DNA from: Candidatus Methylomirabilota bacterium
GTDB lineage: Bacteria > Methylomirabilota > Methylomirabilia > Rokubacteriales > CSP1-6
Direction: 5' to 3'
Length of the DNA stretch: 64,000 bases
Assembly: GCA_035764725.1 (NCBI GenBank)
Contig: DASTYT010000019.1
Coordinates: 38,679 to 102,678 of the forward strand
Shown here: one piece after another, positions 1 to 6,840 of the stretch
Position numbering within the stretch: position 1 is the first letter of the stretch
Layout of the letters: each line of letters begins with the position of its first letter
Position numbers and translations under genes: made by a program
Notes under the pieces: generated by a model
What the model was told of the DNA's origin: nothing
Databases searched by the model: none
What the model saw: only the letters and a program-made list of their open reading frames with translations

Positions 1-738
1 GCCGCCGCCTCGGGCATCGGGCGCGCGGCCGCCGTGCTCTTTGCGCGCGAAGGCGCGGCGGTGGCCGTCGCCGACATCGACAAGGGGCGCATCGGCGACA
101 CCGTCAACGAGATCGTCAAGGCGGGCGGCCGCGCCCACGGGATCCCCTGCGACCTCACGCGGGAGGATGACAGCAAGAGGGTCGTCCGCGAGGCGGTGGC
201 CGCCTTCGGCGGACTCGACATCCTCTGGAACAACGTGGGCCATCCCGGCCCGGGGCGCGTCGAGGGCGTGGACCTTGACGACGTCGACCTCGCGCTCTCG
301 CTCAACTTGCGGACTGTCCTCATCACGACCGCGGAGGCGATCCCCGCCCTGCGGCAGCGCGGGGGCGGGAGCATTCTCTTCACCAGCTCCATCGCGGGCA
401 TCTACGGCTCGCCCTTCAGCCCGGTATACTCGGCGGCGAAGTTCGGCGTGACCGGGCTCACCAAGTCGCTGTCGATCCGGCTCGCGCCCGACGGGATCCG
501 GGTCAACTGCGTCTGCCCGGCGCCGATCGACACGCCCATGCTCGACATCTTCATGGGCCGGCCCGACGTGGAGTCGAACAAGGCCGAGAACCTCGCCCGC
601 ATGAAGCAGGTAATCCCCCTCGGGCGCGTGGGCACGCCGATGGAGGTCGCCCAGGCCGGCCTCTTCCTGGCCTCCGACGACGCGAGTTACATCACCGGCG
701 TCGCGCTCCCCGTGGACGGCGGCTACACCGCGCGCTAG
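1..738 (+). CDS. SDR-family NAD(P)-dependent oxidoreductase, 5' end outside window
   Basis: Classical short-chain dehydrogenase/reductase. The frame is open from the first base, and the first residues (AAASGIGR) are the end of the TGxxxGIG Rossmann motif, so only about 12-15 N-terminal residues are missing. An NNVG motif stands for NNAG, followed by a serine-rich strand (TSSIAG) and the catalytic YSAAK (Tyr-x3-Lys). The C-terminus GVALPVDGGY is the usual SDR ending. An Asp after the second strand (VADID) favours NAD over NADP. The substrate cannot be read from sequence. It is followed after 11 nt by a MaoC hydratase, which suggests a role in beta-hydroxyacyl or related metabolism. Confidence 0.9.
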   Translation, partial: AAASGIGRAAAVLFAREGAAVAVADIDKGRIGDTVNEIVKAGGRAHGIPCDLTREDDSKRVVREAVAAFGGLDILWNNVGHPGPGRVEGVDLDDVDLALSLNLRTVLITTAEAIPALRQRGGGSILFTSSIAGIYGSPFSPVYSAAKFGVTGLTKSLSIRLAPDGIRVNCVCPAPIDTPMLDIFMGRPDVESNKAENLARMKQVIPLGRVGTPMEVAQAGLFLASDDASYITGVALPVDGGYTAR

Positions 739-749
739 CCGCCGCTTCC

Positions 750-1244
750 GTGGCCGCCGACCCGTCCGCCTTCGATCCCGCCGCGCATCGCTTCGGCGAG
801 CCGCGCTACTTCGAGGACATGAAGGTCGGCGAGCAGTTCTACCTCCCCTCGCGCACCCTCACCGACGCCAACTTCGCCGCCTTCCAGGCGGTGTCCGGCG
901 ACAATCACCCGATCCACTACGACATCGAGTACTGCCGCCGCCAGGGCCATCCGGGACTCCTCGCCCATGGCTTCCAGGTGCTGGCCCAGACGGCGGCGGG
1001 CGCGGGCATCTTCCCGCACGTGATCGGCGAGTCCCTCGTCGGCTTCATCGAGCAGTCTTCGCGCTTCCTCAAGCCCGTCTACTCCGGCGACACTGTCTAC
1101 CCGATGCTCACGATCACCGCCCTCACCCCCGGCCGCACCACCGGCGTCATCACCGTGCGCTCGACCCTGCACAATCAGCACCGCGAGCTCTGCCTCGAGG
1201 GAGAGCAGAAGTACCTCGTGCGCCGGCGCCGGCCGGCGGCCTGA
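750..1244 (+). CDS. MaoC-like dehydratase (hot-dog fold)
   Basis: 164-residue single hot-dog protein of the MaoC/(R)-specific enoyl-CoA hydratase type. The N-terminal YFEDMKVGEQF is typical of the family. The hydratase segment around VSGDNHPIHYD carries the Asp and His expected to act on the 2-enoyl-CoA, and LLAHGFQVLA follows as in MaoC domains. It starts at GTG, 11 nt after the SDR stop, and probably shares its transcript. Together they could form an enoyl-CoA hydration plus oxidation step. The exact acyl substrate is unknown. Confidence 0.85.
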   Translation: MAADPSAFDPAAHRFGEPRYFEDMKVGEQFYLPSRTLTDANFAAFQAVSGDNHPIHYDIEYCRRQGHPGLLAHGFQVLAQTAAGAGIFPHVIGESLVGFIEQSSRFLKPVYSGDTVYPMLTITALTPGRTTGVITVRSTLHNQHRELCLEGEQKYLVRRRRPAA

Positions 1245-1263
1245 CCCGAGGACCCAAGCGGCC

Positions 1264-1758
1264 ATGGACGCCTACCGCGCCGTTGTGGACAAGCGCGACC
1301 AGCGCTTCTTTCTCCTCCGCCCCATCCCCGAAGAAGCGCTGCGCCGCGTCCTCCAGGCCGCGCGCATGACCGGCAGCAGCAAGAACAGCGAGCCCAACCG
1401 CCTGGTCGTCGTGCGCGAGCGCGCCGGCCTCGAGGCCCTCGCCGCGCTGAGCCCCTACGCCAAGTTCATCGGGCGCTCCGCGGCCACCATCGTCATCGCG
1501 CAGACGGAGGAGCATCAGTTCGACGCCGGGCGCTGCGCGCAGAACATGATGGTGGCGGCATGGGCGGAGGGCATCGGCTCGTGCCCCGCCCAACTGCCCG
1601 AGGCCGCGGTGGCGCGCCTCCTCCGCACTCCGCCTGGCGTGGTGATCAATAGGGTCATTGCCTTCGGCTACGTGGACCCGGCGCGCGCGGCCGCGCCGCC
1701 GTCGGTCGCGCGCCGCCGCAAGCCCCTCACCGAGCTGGTGCACTGGGAGACCTGGTGA
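1264..1758 (+). CDS. Nitroreductase-family FMN oxidoreductase
   Basis: 164-residue nitroreductase-fold protein. An N-terminal RRVLQAARMTGSSKNSEPNR segment resembles the FMN-phosphate-binding 'aP-S-xN-xqP' region of the family. A helix with QNMMVAAWAEGIGSCP is the family's second signature, and IAFGYVDPA is the C-terminal strand. Short members of this kind are FMN-dependent NAD(P)H oxidoreductases acting on quinones, nitro compounds or enones. The ATG lies 19 nt after the MaoC stop. Its TGA overlaps the ATG of the next gene by one base, so the two are translationally coupled. Confidence 0.75.
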   Translation: MDAYRAVVDKRDQRFFLLRPIPEEALRRVLQAARMTGSSKNSEPNRLVVVRERAGLEALAALSPYAKFIGRSAATIVIAQTEEHQFDAGRCAQNMMVAAWAEGIGSCPAQLPEAAVARLLRTPPGVVINRVIAFGYVDPARAAAPPSVARRRKPLTELVHWETW

Positions 1759-2603
1759 TGCCGACCGCAAAGCTGGGCGACGTCGAGCTCTACTACGAGG
1801 AGACGGGCACCGGCACCCCGCTCGTGTGGAGCCACGAGTTCGGAGGCGACCACCGCTCGTGGGAGCCGCAGGTGCGCTACTTCTCCCGGCGGCACCGTGT
1901 CATCACCTACAACCATCGTGGGTATCCGCCCTCCACCGTACCCAGGGGCGCCGCGTCCTATTCGCAGGATCTGCTCGTGGGCGATCTCCACCGCCTGCTC
2001 ACGCACCTGGGCGGGGCGCCCGTGCACCTCGGCGGCTGCTCCATGGGCGCCAACGTGGCGCGCGACTACGCGCTCGCGCACCCGGAGATGCTGCGGAGCC
2101 TCATCATGGTGGGGGCCGGGGCGGGCTCGGTCAACCGCGAGCAGTTCCTGAAGGGTCAGGCGGAGACGGCGGCGGGGCTCGAGCGCGAGGGTCAGGCGCA
2201 TCGGGTCCGTGGCTTCGAGACCCTCGCCACGCGCGCCAGCTTCAAGGCCAAGGACCCGCGCGGCTTCGCCGAGTTCGCGCGCCAGGCCTCCGAGCACGAC
2301 GCGCAGGCCTGCGCGCACCTGGCCCGCGAGGTCATGTCCAAGCGCAAGACGGTAGGCGAGCTGGAGGCCCCGTTGCGTGCGCTCCGCGTGCCCACCTTCA
2401 TCATGGTGGGCGACCAGGACGCGCCCTGCGTGGAGCCCTCGCTGATGATGCGGGCGTTGATCCCGCACGCGGGGCTCGTGGTGTTCCCCGCGTGCGGGCA
2501 CACGCCGAACATCGAGGAGCCCGGCCTCTTCAACATCCACGTGGCCGAGTTCCTCGCGGCGGTCGAGGGCGGCCGCTGGGCCGGCTGGCGCCGAGCTAGC
2601 TAG
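1758..2603 (+). CDS. Alpha/beta-fold hydrolase
   Basis: 281-residue alpha/beta hydrolase. The nucleophile elbow GCSMG places Ser95; the acid is probably Asp221 in VGDQDAP and the base His248 in CGHTPN, giving a complete Ser-Asp-His triad. HEFGGDHRSWEPQ is the oxyanion-hole region (HxxGG variant). I take the ATG that overlaps the nitroreductase stop (TGATG); a GTG codon one position upstream is the alternative. It is the last gene of a four-gene co-directional group. It could be an ester, lactone or epoxide hydrolase; specificity is not visible. Confidence 0.85.
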   Translation: MPTAKLGDVELYYEETGTGTPLVWSHEFGGDHRSWEPQVRYFSRRHRVITYNHRGYPPSTVPRGAASYSQDLLVGDLHRLLTHLGGAPVHLGGCSMGANVARDYALAHPEMLRSLIMVGAGAGSVNREQFLKGQAETAAGLEREGQAHRVRGFETLATRASFKAKDPRGFAEFARQASEHDAQACAHLAREVMSKRKTVGELEAPLRALRVPTFIMVGDQDAPCVEPSLMMRALIPHAGLVVFPACGHTPNIEEPGLFNIHVAEFLAAVEGGRWAGWRRAS

Positions 2604-2941
2604 TGCGTCGCGGAGGATGCACCTGGAATGAGATAAACAGTTACCGGACGCGCCACTATGCGGACTTACGGCGGCGCCATCGTTACGGAGGACGCCATGG
2701 CACTCCCAAATATGACTCTGAACCCGCACTGGGACCGGCACCCCCCAAGGCCCGTAGCCCTCAAAAGACGCCGGGCCCAGCATATGCCCGCAACCCAACA
2801 CCACCTCCTTGAAGCACCGCCCCTAGGGGCAAGTCGCCCCCCAGGGCTCATTCCAAGCCCGCTGCGACAAGCGTGATCTGCGTGGCGGGCAAAATTGCAC
2901 TCGTGCGAGGCCCGTCCGCAGCGGCGGCGCTCTGGAGCCCG
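2604..2941. other. Gene-poor stretch with inverted repeats, no recognised gene
   Basis: About 340 bases without a protein I can support. Reading frames here have codon use unlike the neighbours, with many CCC/CAC/AAA, and no family features. Two inverted repeats are visible: the perfect palindrome GCCCCTAGGGGC at 2819-2830 and GGGGC-N5-GCCCC at 2826-2840, partly overlapping. They could form a hairpin at the end of the upstream operon, but there is no T-tract. The stretch runs into a decayed GH13 fragment and may be a degenerating region. Confidence 0.4.
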
Positions 2942-3163
2942 GGGCAGGTCAGGAGCGCGCGGCACCCCGAGGTCCGCTCGAAGACTTAGGGCAGGACGAG
3001 CACTGCCAATGTCACAGCGCACCCCGTCGCACTGTCCGGCGATCTTCACGAGCTCGCCGATCATCACTTCCTGCGTGGCCGGGGTGCCGTAGTCGAGCTG
3101 GAGCGTGTTGGGCCAGCCCGGAAAATACGCGTCGCGGCGGCCGTGAGCGAAAGTCCGGTCGCC
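2942..3163 (-). pseudogene. Decayed GH13 (alpha-amylase/trehalose-synthase-like) fragment
   Basis: On the minus strand the segment FAHGRRDAYFPGWPNTLQL, continuing through GELVKIAGQCDGVRCD, aligns almost residue by residue with the middle of the intact GH13 enzyme at 12078-13556 (LAHG-RDPYFSGWPDTLQL through GVRCDMAMLVLP). Just after the conserved GVRCD one extra T near 3009 shifts the frame. Restoring it reads MAVLVLP, and then a TAA (2986-2988) replaces the expected Asp codon before VFERT. Homology fades near 2942, and the N-terminal and C-terminal parts of the enzyme are absent. One insertion, one nonsense codon and truncation at both ends make this a pseudogene remnant, not a working gene. 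Confidence 0.78.
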
Positions 3164-3261
3164 CATCGCCCCCCTCACCCGGGTGAAGTCGTGCCTGGTT
3201 CCTTCTCGGCGGCAACACCGTTCACGCGGGTGAGCAGTGAAGCCTTCTCGACCCAGACGTA

Positions 3262-3304
3262 GGCCTTAGGTCCTATTTCTCCGCGTTGCGCGCCCGGCAT
3301 AGCG
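3262..3304 (+). promoter_or_regulatory. DosR-like palindrome plus -10-like box upstream of lipoprotein gene
   Basis: GGCC-TTAG-GTCC at 3262-3273 matches the GGAC-N4-GTCC palindrome seen at four other upstream regions with one mismatch. It is followed by TATTT and by GCATAGC (-10-like, 3298-3303), about 31 bp from the palindrome centre. The centre lies about 59 bp before the lipoprotein start. Weakest of the five sites on its own. Confidence 0.4.
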
Positions 3305-3326
3305 TCCTCGCAAGGAGGAAACGACT

Positions 3327-3722
3327 ATGCGCAATCTCTCGACGGGAATGCTATTGACTGTATTGGCTCTAACCATGGGGGCATGCGCGTCGGGCACGGC
3401 GAGCACAGCGCCGCCGAGCGCAGCGCCCGCCAGCAATGTCACGGGCCGCTGGGCGGGTAGCTGGGTCTTCGAGCCCGCGACTGCCGGGAACGGGGAGATC
3501 GTCCTGAACATGACACAGGACGGCAGCCAGGTGAAGGGGACCGTGGAGACGGTGTCCGGGCCTCACCGCGGGCGGGCGGGGTTCTTCAATGCCACCATGT
3601 CCGGCAACAACCTCACGATCACGGGACCGGACGCCACCGGCACATTGAAGGTGGAGGGGAATCAGATGACCGGCACGCTCAACGGCGTCCTGCCGGCCCG
3701 GGTCACGCTCCGCAAGCAGTAG
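3327..3722 (+). CDS. Small predicted lipoprotein, function unknown
   Basis: 131 residues. A short charged start (MRN), hydrophobic core and MGAC lipobox put the lipidated cysteine at residue 20. An Ala/Ser/Pro-rich linker (about 21-37) leads into a roughly 90-residue beta-rich domain with repeated Gly-turn strands (WAGSWVFEP, GSQVKGTVETV, NNLTITGPD, NQMTGTLNG), resembling small lipocalin-like beta-barrels. I do not recognise a named family. AAGGAGGA eight bases before the ATG fixes the start. It is a monocistronic gene facing the CMD gene convergently, with a GC-rich hairpin between them. Confidence 0.75.
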   Translation: MRNLSTGMLLTVLALTMGACASGTASTAPPSAAPASNVTGRWAGSWVFEPATAGNGEIVLNMTQDGSQVKGTVETVSGPHRGRAGFFNATMSGNNLTITGPDATGTLKVEGNQMTGTLNGVLPARVTLRKQ

Positions 3723-3733
3723 CCGTTACTATA

Positions 3734-3765
3734 CGCGGGCCGGCCCCTAGCCCGGCCGGCGCGCG
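3734..3765. terminator. GC-rich stem-loop between convergent genes
   Basis: CGCG-g-GCCGGCC, eight-base loop, GGCCGGC-g-CGCG: a 7-bp stem, one G-G mismatch and 4 more base pairs. It sits between the lipoprotein stop and the convergent CMD stop, where a bidirectional terminator is expected. There is no U-tract, so the call rests on position and stem strength. Confidence 0.45.
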
Positions 3766-3819
3766 ACCACCCTCTTCGCGAAGCCGGGTCATGAGTGAGT
3801 GAGAAACTCCAAGTCCGCG

Positions 3820-4341
3820 TCAGGCCACCGGCGTCGAAAAGCCCTGCGGCTCCAGGCGGTAGGCCTTCGCGAACTTGCTGGCGAAGACCTGATAGCCGAT
3901 CACGAAGGTCAGCTCGAGCCGCTCCGCCTTCGTGAAGTGCTCGGCGAGGCGCGCCTCGCCGGCGTCGGTGACCGCGCGATCGTCGCGCACGACCTCCTCC
4001 GCGAAGGCCAGCGCCGCGCGCTCACGCGCGCTGAACCAGGGGCTCGTCGCGTACTCCCCGAGCGCATCCAGCTTGGCCTCGGGGATCCCCGCCTTCACGC
4101 CCACGGCGTGGCGGATGTCCATTCAGTAGGGCACGCCGTAGACGGTGGCCACGTGGAGCTGGAGCAGCGCGCGGAGCTCGCGGTCCAGCGTGCCGCCGTA
4201 CTCGATGGCGGTCCAGAGCCCGCCGAGGCCGAGCATCATCGCGGGCCGCTCGGCCATCAGCTTCTGGGGAGTGGGGACCTGGCCGAACAGACGCCGGCCC
4301 ACCCGGTAGCTCGCCCGAACGAGAACGCCGTCGGTCTTCAT
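3820..4341 (-). CDS. CMD/AhpD-like protein with in-frame TGA, predicted selenoprotein
   Basis: 173 codons read through one TGA (4123-4125, codon 73). Upstream: an N-terminal helical part with PTPQKLM and LDRELRALLQLHVATVYGVPY. Downstream in the same frame: MDIRHAVGVKAGIP and the AhpD-like C-terminal helices (FSARERAALAFAEEVV, ERLELTFVIGYQVF). Carboxymuconolactone decarboxylase/AhpD proteins have a CxxC-type motif at this spot. Here the first Cys is Val (VPY) and the TGA occupies the second, catalytic Cys, so Sec is the simplest reading. Start: ATG at 4341 with AAGGAGGG nearby. A hairpin with a GUG loop lies 9-34 nt after the UGA. Likely role: thiol/selenol peroxidase or disulfide chemistry. 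Alternative: a nonsense-mutated gene. A gene finder would split it into 4123-4392 and 3820-4122. Confidence 0.72.
4089..4114 (-). promoter_or_regulatory. Candidate bacterial SECIS hairpin after CMD TGA
   Basis: Read on the minus strand, CACGCC-GUG-GGCGUG forms six perfect pairs with a 3-nt loop. It is extended by four more pairs (CCGC with GCGG) after a 3-nt AAG bulge. The apical loop begins 19 nt after the UGA and starts with GU. Bacterial SECIS elements need a loop roughly 16-37 nt after UGA with G in its first two bases; E. coli fdhF has GU at +20/+21. High GC makes chance hairpins possible, so folding against shuffled codons is the needed control. Confidence 0.6.
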
Positions 4342-4398
4342 GAGGGAGCCCTCCTTACCGGCAGTATGGAACGGCGGAGGGCCCCCTGCCACTCCTTG

Positions 4399-5589
4399 CT
4401 ACTTGCCGCTGGGCGGGTCGATCCCGAGGCGCTTGATCAGCTTGTTCTCGCCCCACTTGGCCGGGTCGTCCGAGCCGACTTGCAGCACGAAGTAGCTCGC
4501 CTTCTTCCGATCGCCCTTGCCGTCGAGCTCGATGTGGCCGGTGATGCCGTCGAGCTTCACCGTGCGTACGGCCGCGGAGACCGCCTCGCGCGTAGGCGCC
4601 TTACCGCCCGCCGCCTTGGCTGCGCTCTCGATGGCCTTGAGCGCCACCACCGTCGCGTCATAGCTCTCCGCCGCGTAGGGCTCGGGGGCCTTGCCGAACT
4701 TGGCTTTGTAGTCCTTCACGAAGTCCTTGCCGCGCGGATAGAGGCTGGCCGGCGCGGAGGCCGACGTGTAGTACATGCCGACCACGGCCTTGCCGCCGAT
4801 CTTGGCGGTATCGGAGGAGTCCATGCCGTCCGGCCCCATGAACGTGGCCTTGATGCCCTTCTCCGCCGCCTGCTTGAAGAGCGGCGCGCCCTGATCGTAG
4901 ATGCCGCCGAAGTAGAGCATGTCGGGCCGGCGCGCCTTGACGCCGGTGAGGATCGGGTCGAAGTTCGACTTCTCCTCGGTGCCCTCGAACCCCACCACCT
5001 CGATGCCGAGCTTCTTGGCGTGGTCGCGGAAGAACTCCGCCACCGCCTGCCCGTAGGTGGTCTTGTCGTGGATGATGAACACCGACTTCACCTTGAGACT
5101 CTTGGCATGTTCCGCGCCCACCACGCCCTGCACGTCGTCGCGGCCGCACACCCGGCTCACCGTGGGATAGTTCCGCTCGGTGATGATGGGATTGGTGTTG
5201 GCGGGCGAGACCATGGCGAGCTTGGCGTCACGGTAGATCTCGGACGACGGGATCGCCACGCCGGAGTTGAGGTGGCCGATCACCGCGAGGATCTCGGGAT
5301 CGGTGACGAGGTTCTTCGAGTTGGCCACACCCACATCGGGCTTGGCCTGGTCGTCGAAGGGTACCAGGGCAACCTTGAAGCCCATCCCTTCGAGGGCCTT
5401 GGACTGCTGCTCGATGGCGAGCTGAGTGCCCAGCTTGATGCCCTCGCCCAGCGATGACTGACCGCCGGACAGCGGGCTCTGGCTGGCGATCTTGATCGTG
5501 CCCTTGCCCTGGGCGGCCACGGGACCGGCGGCCAGCGCGAGGACCAGGAGCGGCAGCGCTCCGAGGAGCATGCGGCGGAGTTTAGGCAT
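4399..5589 (-). CDS. ABC transporter substrate-binding protein, branched-chain amino-acid type
   Basis: 396 residues. A Sec signal peptide (MPKLRRM, hydrophobic run, AGPVAAQ cleavage) precedes a periplasmic type I binding protein of the LivJ/LivK class: IKIASQSPLSGGQSSLGEGI, PDVGVANSKNLVTDPEILAVIGHLNS, MVSPANTNP and FIIHDKTTYGQ are all characteristic. AAAGGAGA upstream of ATG 5589 sets the start. No LivHMGF permease or ATPase genes adjoin it, so it either serves a distant transporter or works as a sensor. It lies between the two TGA-containing genes and is divergent from the CGNR regulator. Confidence 0.9.
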   Translation of the reverse strand: MPKLRRMLLGALPLLVLALAAGPVAAQGKGTIKIASQSPLSGGQSSLGEGIKLGTQLAIEQQSKALEGMGFKVALVPFDDQAKPDVGVANSKNLVTDPEILAVIGHLNSGVAIPSSEIYRDAKLAMVSPANTNPIITERNYPTVSRVCGRDDVQGVVGAEHAKSLKVKSVFIIHDKTTYGQAVAEFFRDHAKKLGIEVVGFEGTEEKSNFDPILTGVKARRPDMLYFGGIYDQGAPLFKQAAEKGIKATFMGPDGMDSSDTAKIGGKAVVGMYYTSASAPASLYPRGKDFVKDYKAKFGKAPEPYAAESYDATVVALKAIESAAKAAGGKAPTREAVSAAVRTVKLDGITGHIELDGKGDRKKASYFVLQVGSDDPAKWGENKLIKRLGIDPPSGK

Positions 5590-5688
5590 GCGGCGTCTCC
5601 TTTTGATGTTTTCTCTGACACTACCAAAACGGCTTTTAATGGTTAGCGGCCCAAGGATGCCCCGCTCGTGGTAAGTAGTCAAGCGCCC

Positions 5689-6324
5689 ATGCCAGCCAGG
5701 ACGGCGGCCGCCGACCCCGTGGTCTTCCACTTCGCCAGCGGCTGCCTCTGCCTCGATTTCGCCAACACGAAGAGCTGGCGGCCGAGCGCGGCGCCCCACG
5801 AGCGCCTGCACCACTTCGACGACCTGATCCGCTGGGGGGAAAAGGCTCACCTCGTCGGCCCCGCCCAGGCCGCCCGCCTCCGGGCCAGCGGGCGCCGGGG
5901 CGGCGCGGGGGCCGCCCTGCTCCGCGAGGCCCGGAGCCTCCGCGAGACCCTCTACCGCACGTTCTCGGCGGTGGCGGACGGCGCCCATGCCGACGGCGCC
6001 GACGCGGCCCGCCTCTATGCGGGCTGCGCCGGCCTCCTGCGGGGGACCCGGGTGCGGGCGCGCGGAGGCGCCCTGACCGCCGATGTGCCAGCCGCACGGC
6101 GGCCCTCGGCGAGCGTCGAGCGACTGATGTTCTGGCCGGTGATCTGGTCGGCGATGCGGCTCTTCGCCGCACCCGAGCTGGCCCACGTGCGGAAGTGCGC
6201 CGCGCCCGACTGCGGCTGGCTCTTCGTCGACGCCACCCGGAACCGCAGCCGCCGCTGGTGCGCGATGCAGGTGTGCGGCAATCGTGACAAGGTCCGGCGC
6301 TACCGCCGCCGGACGGGACGCTGA
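5689..6324 (+). CDS. CGNR zinc-finger / ABATE-domain transcriptional regulator
   Basis: 211 residues. The N-terminal region (FASGCLCLDFANTKSWRP, then HFDDLIRWGE) is the ABATE ligand-like domain of stress-induced regulators. The C-terminal CAAPDCGWLFVDATRNRSRRW followed by CAMQVCGNRDK is the CGNR zinc finger with four cysteines and a basic tail. Such proteins are presumed DNA-binding regulators. I use the ATG at 5689; a GTG at 5668 is in frame but adds residues outside the family. It ends 15 nt before the DUF411 gene, so the two are probably co-transcribed. Confidence 0.8.
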   Translation: MPARTAAADPVVFHFASGCLCLDFANTKSWRPSAAPHERLHHFDDLIRWGEKAHLVGPAQAARLRASGRRGGAGAALLREARSLRETLYRTFSAVADGAHADGADAARLYAGCAGLLRGTRVRARGGALTADVPAARRPSASVERLMFWPVIWSAMRLFAAPELAHVRKCAAPDCGWLFVDATRNRSRRWCAMQVCGNRDKVRRYRRRTGR

Positions 6325-6339
6325 TCAAGGGAGACCGGC

Positions 6340-6795
6340 ATGACATCACGACGCAAGCTCCTCCTCGGCCTGCTCTTCGCCGGCGCCGCCCTCGCGGGCG
6401 CCCCAGCGCGCGCCGCCGCCAAGACGACGATCACCGTCCATCGCTCGCCCACCTGAGGCTGCTGCACCGCGTGGGTGGTCCACCTGCGCGAGCACGGCTT
6501 TGCGGTGACCGAGCGGCCCGAGGACGACCTCGCCCCGGTGAAGCGCCGTCTCGGGGTGCCGACGGCGCTCGAGTCCTGTCACACCGCGCTCGTCGAGGGC
6601 TACGTGATCGAGGGCCACGTGGCCGCCGACCTGATCGACCGCCTCCTGCGCGAGCGGCCGAAGATCGCCGGCCTCGCCGTGCCCGGCATGCCGGTGGGCT
6701 CGCCCGGCATGGAAACGCCCGGCGTCAAACCCGAGCGGTATCAGGTCTTCGCGTTCGACCGCGGGGGACGCACGACCGTCTTCGCCACGCGCTGA
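6340..6795 (+). CDS. DUF411 protein with TGA in the CGCC motif, predicted selenoprotein
   Basis: 151 codons read through one TGA (6454-6456, codon 39). Residues 1-30 are an export signal with a twin-arginine-like start (TSRRKLLLG) ending APARAAA. Then TVHRSPT, the TGA, GCCTAWVVHLREHGF. DUF411 proteins carry a conserved SPxCGCCxxWxxHL metal-site motif, so the TGA sits exactly on its first Cys (UGCC). After it the family continues unbroken: LGVPTALESCHTALVEGYVI, EGHVAADLIDRLL and GLAVPGMPVGSPGME. A 10-bp hairpin with GUC loop starts 12 nt after the TGA. Likely role: periplasmic copper or soft-metal binding, or selenol chemistry. Alternative: a recent nonsense mutation. A gene finder would keep only 6475-6795 and lose the signal and motif. 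Confidence 0.78.
6468..6490 (+). promoter_or_regulatory. Candidate bacterial SECIS hairpin after DUF411 TGA
   Basis: CGCGUGGGUG-GUC-CACCUGCGCG: ten consecutive pairs (two of them G-U) with a GUC apical loop. The GU lies 22-23 nt after the UGA; E. coli fdhF has GU at +20/+21 in a GGUC-containing loop. It satisfies the usual bSECIS rules for loop size, distance and G in the first two loop bases. It lies wholly in coding sequence. Confidence 0.65.
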
Positions 6796-6840
6796 GGCGT
6801 GAGCGAGGGGCGGCCGCGCTCGGGCCGCCGGTCCGGCTGC

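Noticed and set aside
2658-2876. Short plus-strand frame (MRTYGGAIVTEDAM...) in the gene-poor stretch.
   Set aside because: No SD, no family resemblance, and codon use unlike neighbouring genes.
2986-2988. Stop codon in the GH13 remnant as a third recoding event.
   Set aside because: It is TAA, aligns with Asp rather than Cys, and follows a frameshift, so it is ordinary decay.
3799-5457. A plus-strand frame of 552 codons over the CMD and ABC binding-protein genes.
   Set aside because: It is antisense to two recognisable genes, rich in Arg/His/Ala shadow residues and without a domain.
5668-5688. GTG 5668 as the start of the CGNR gene.
   Set aside because: The added residues are not part of the family N-terminus and no SD is placed for it. 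ATG 5689 is simpler.
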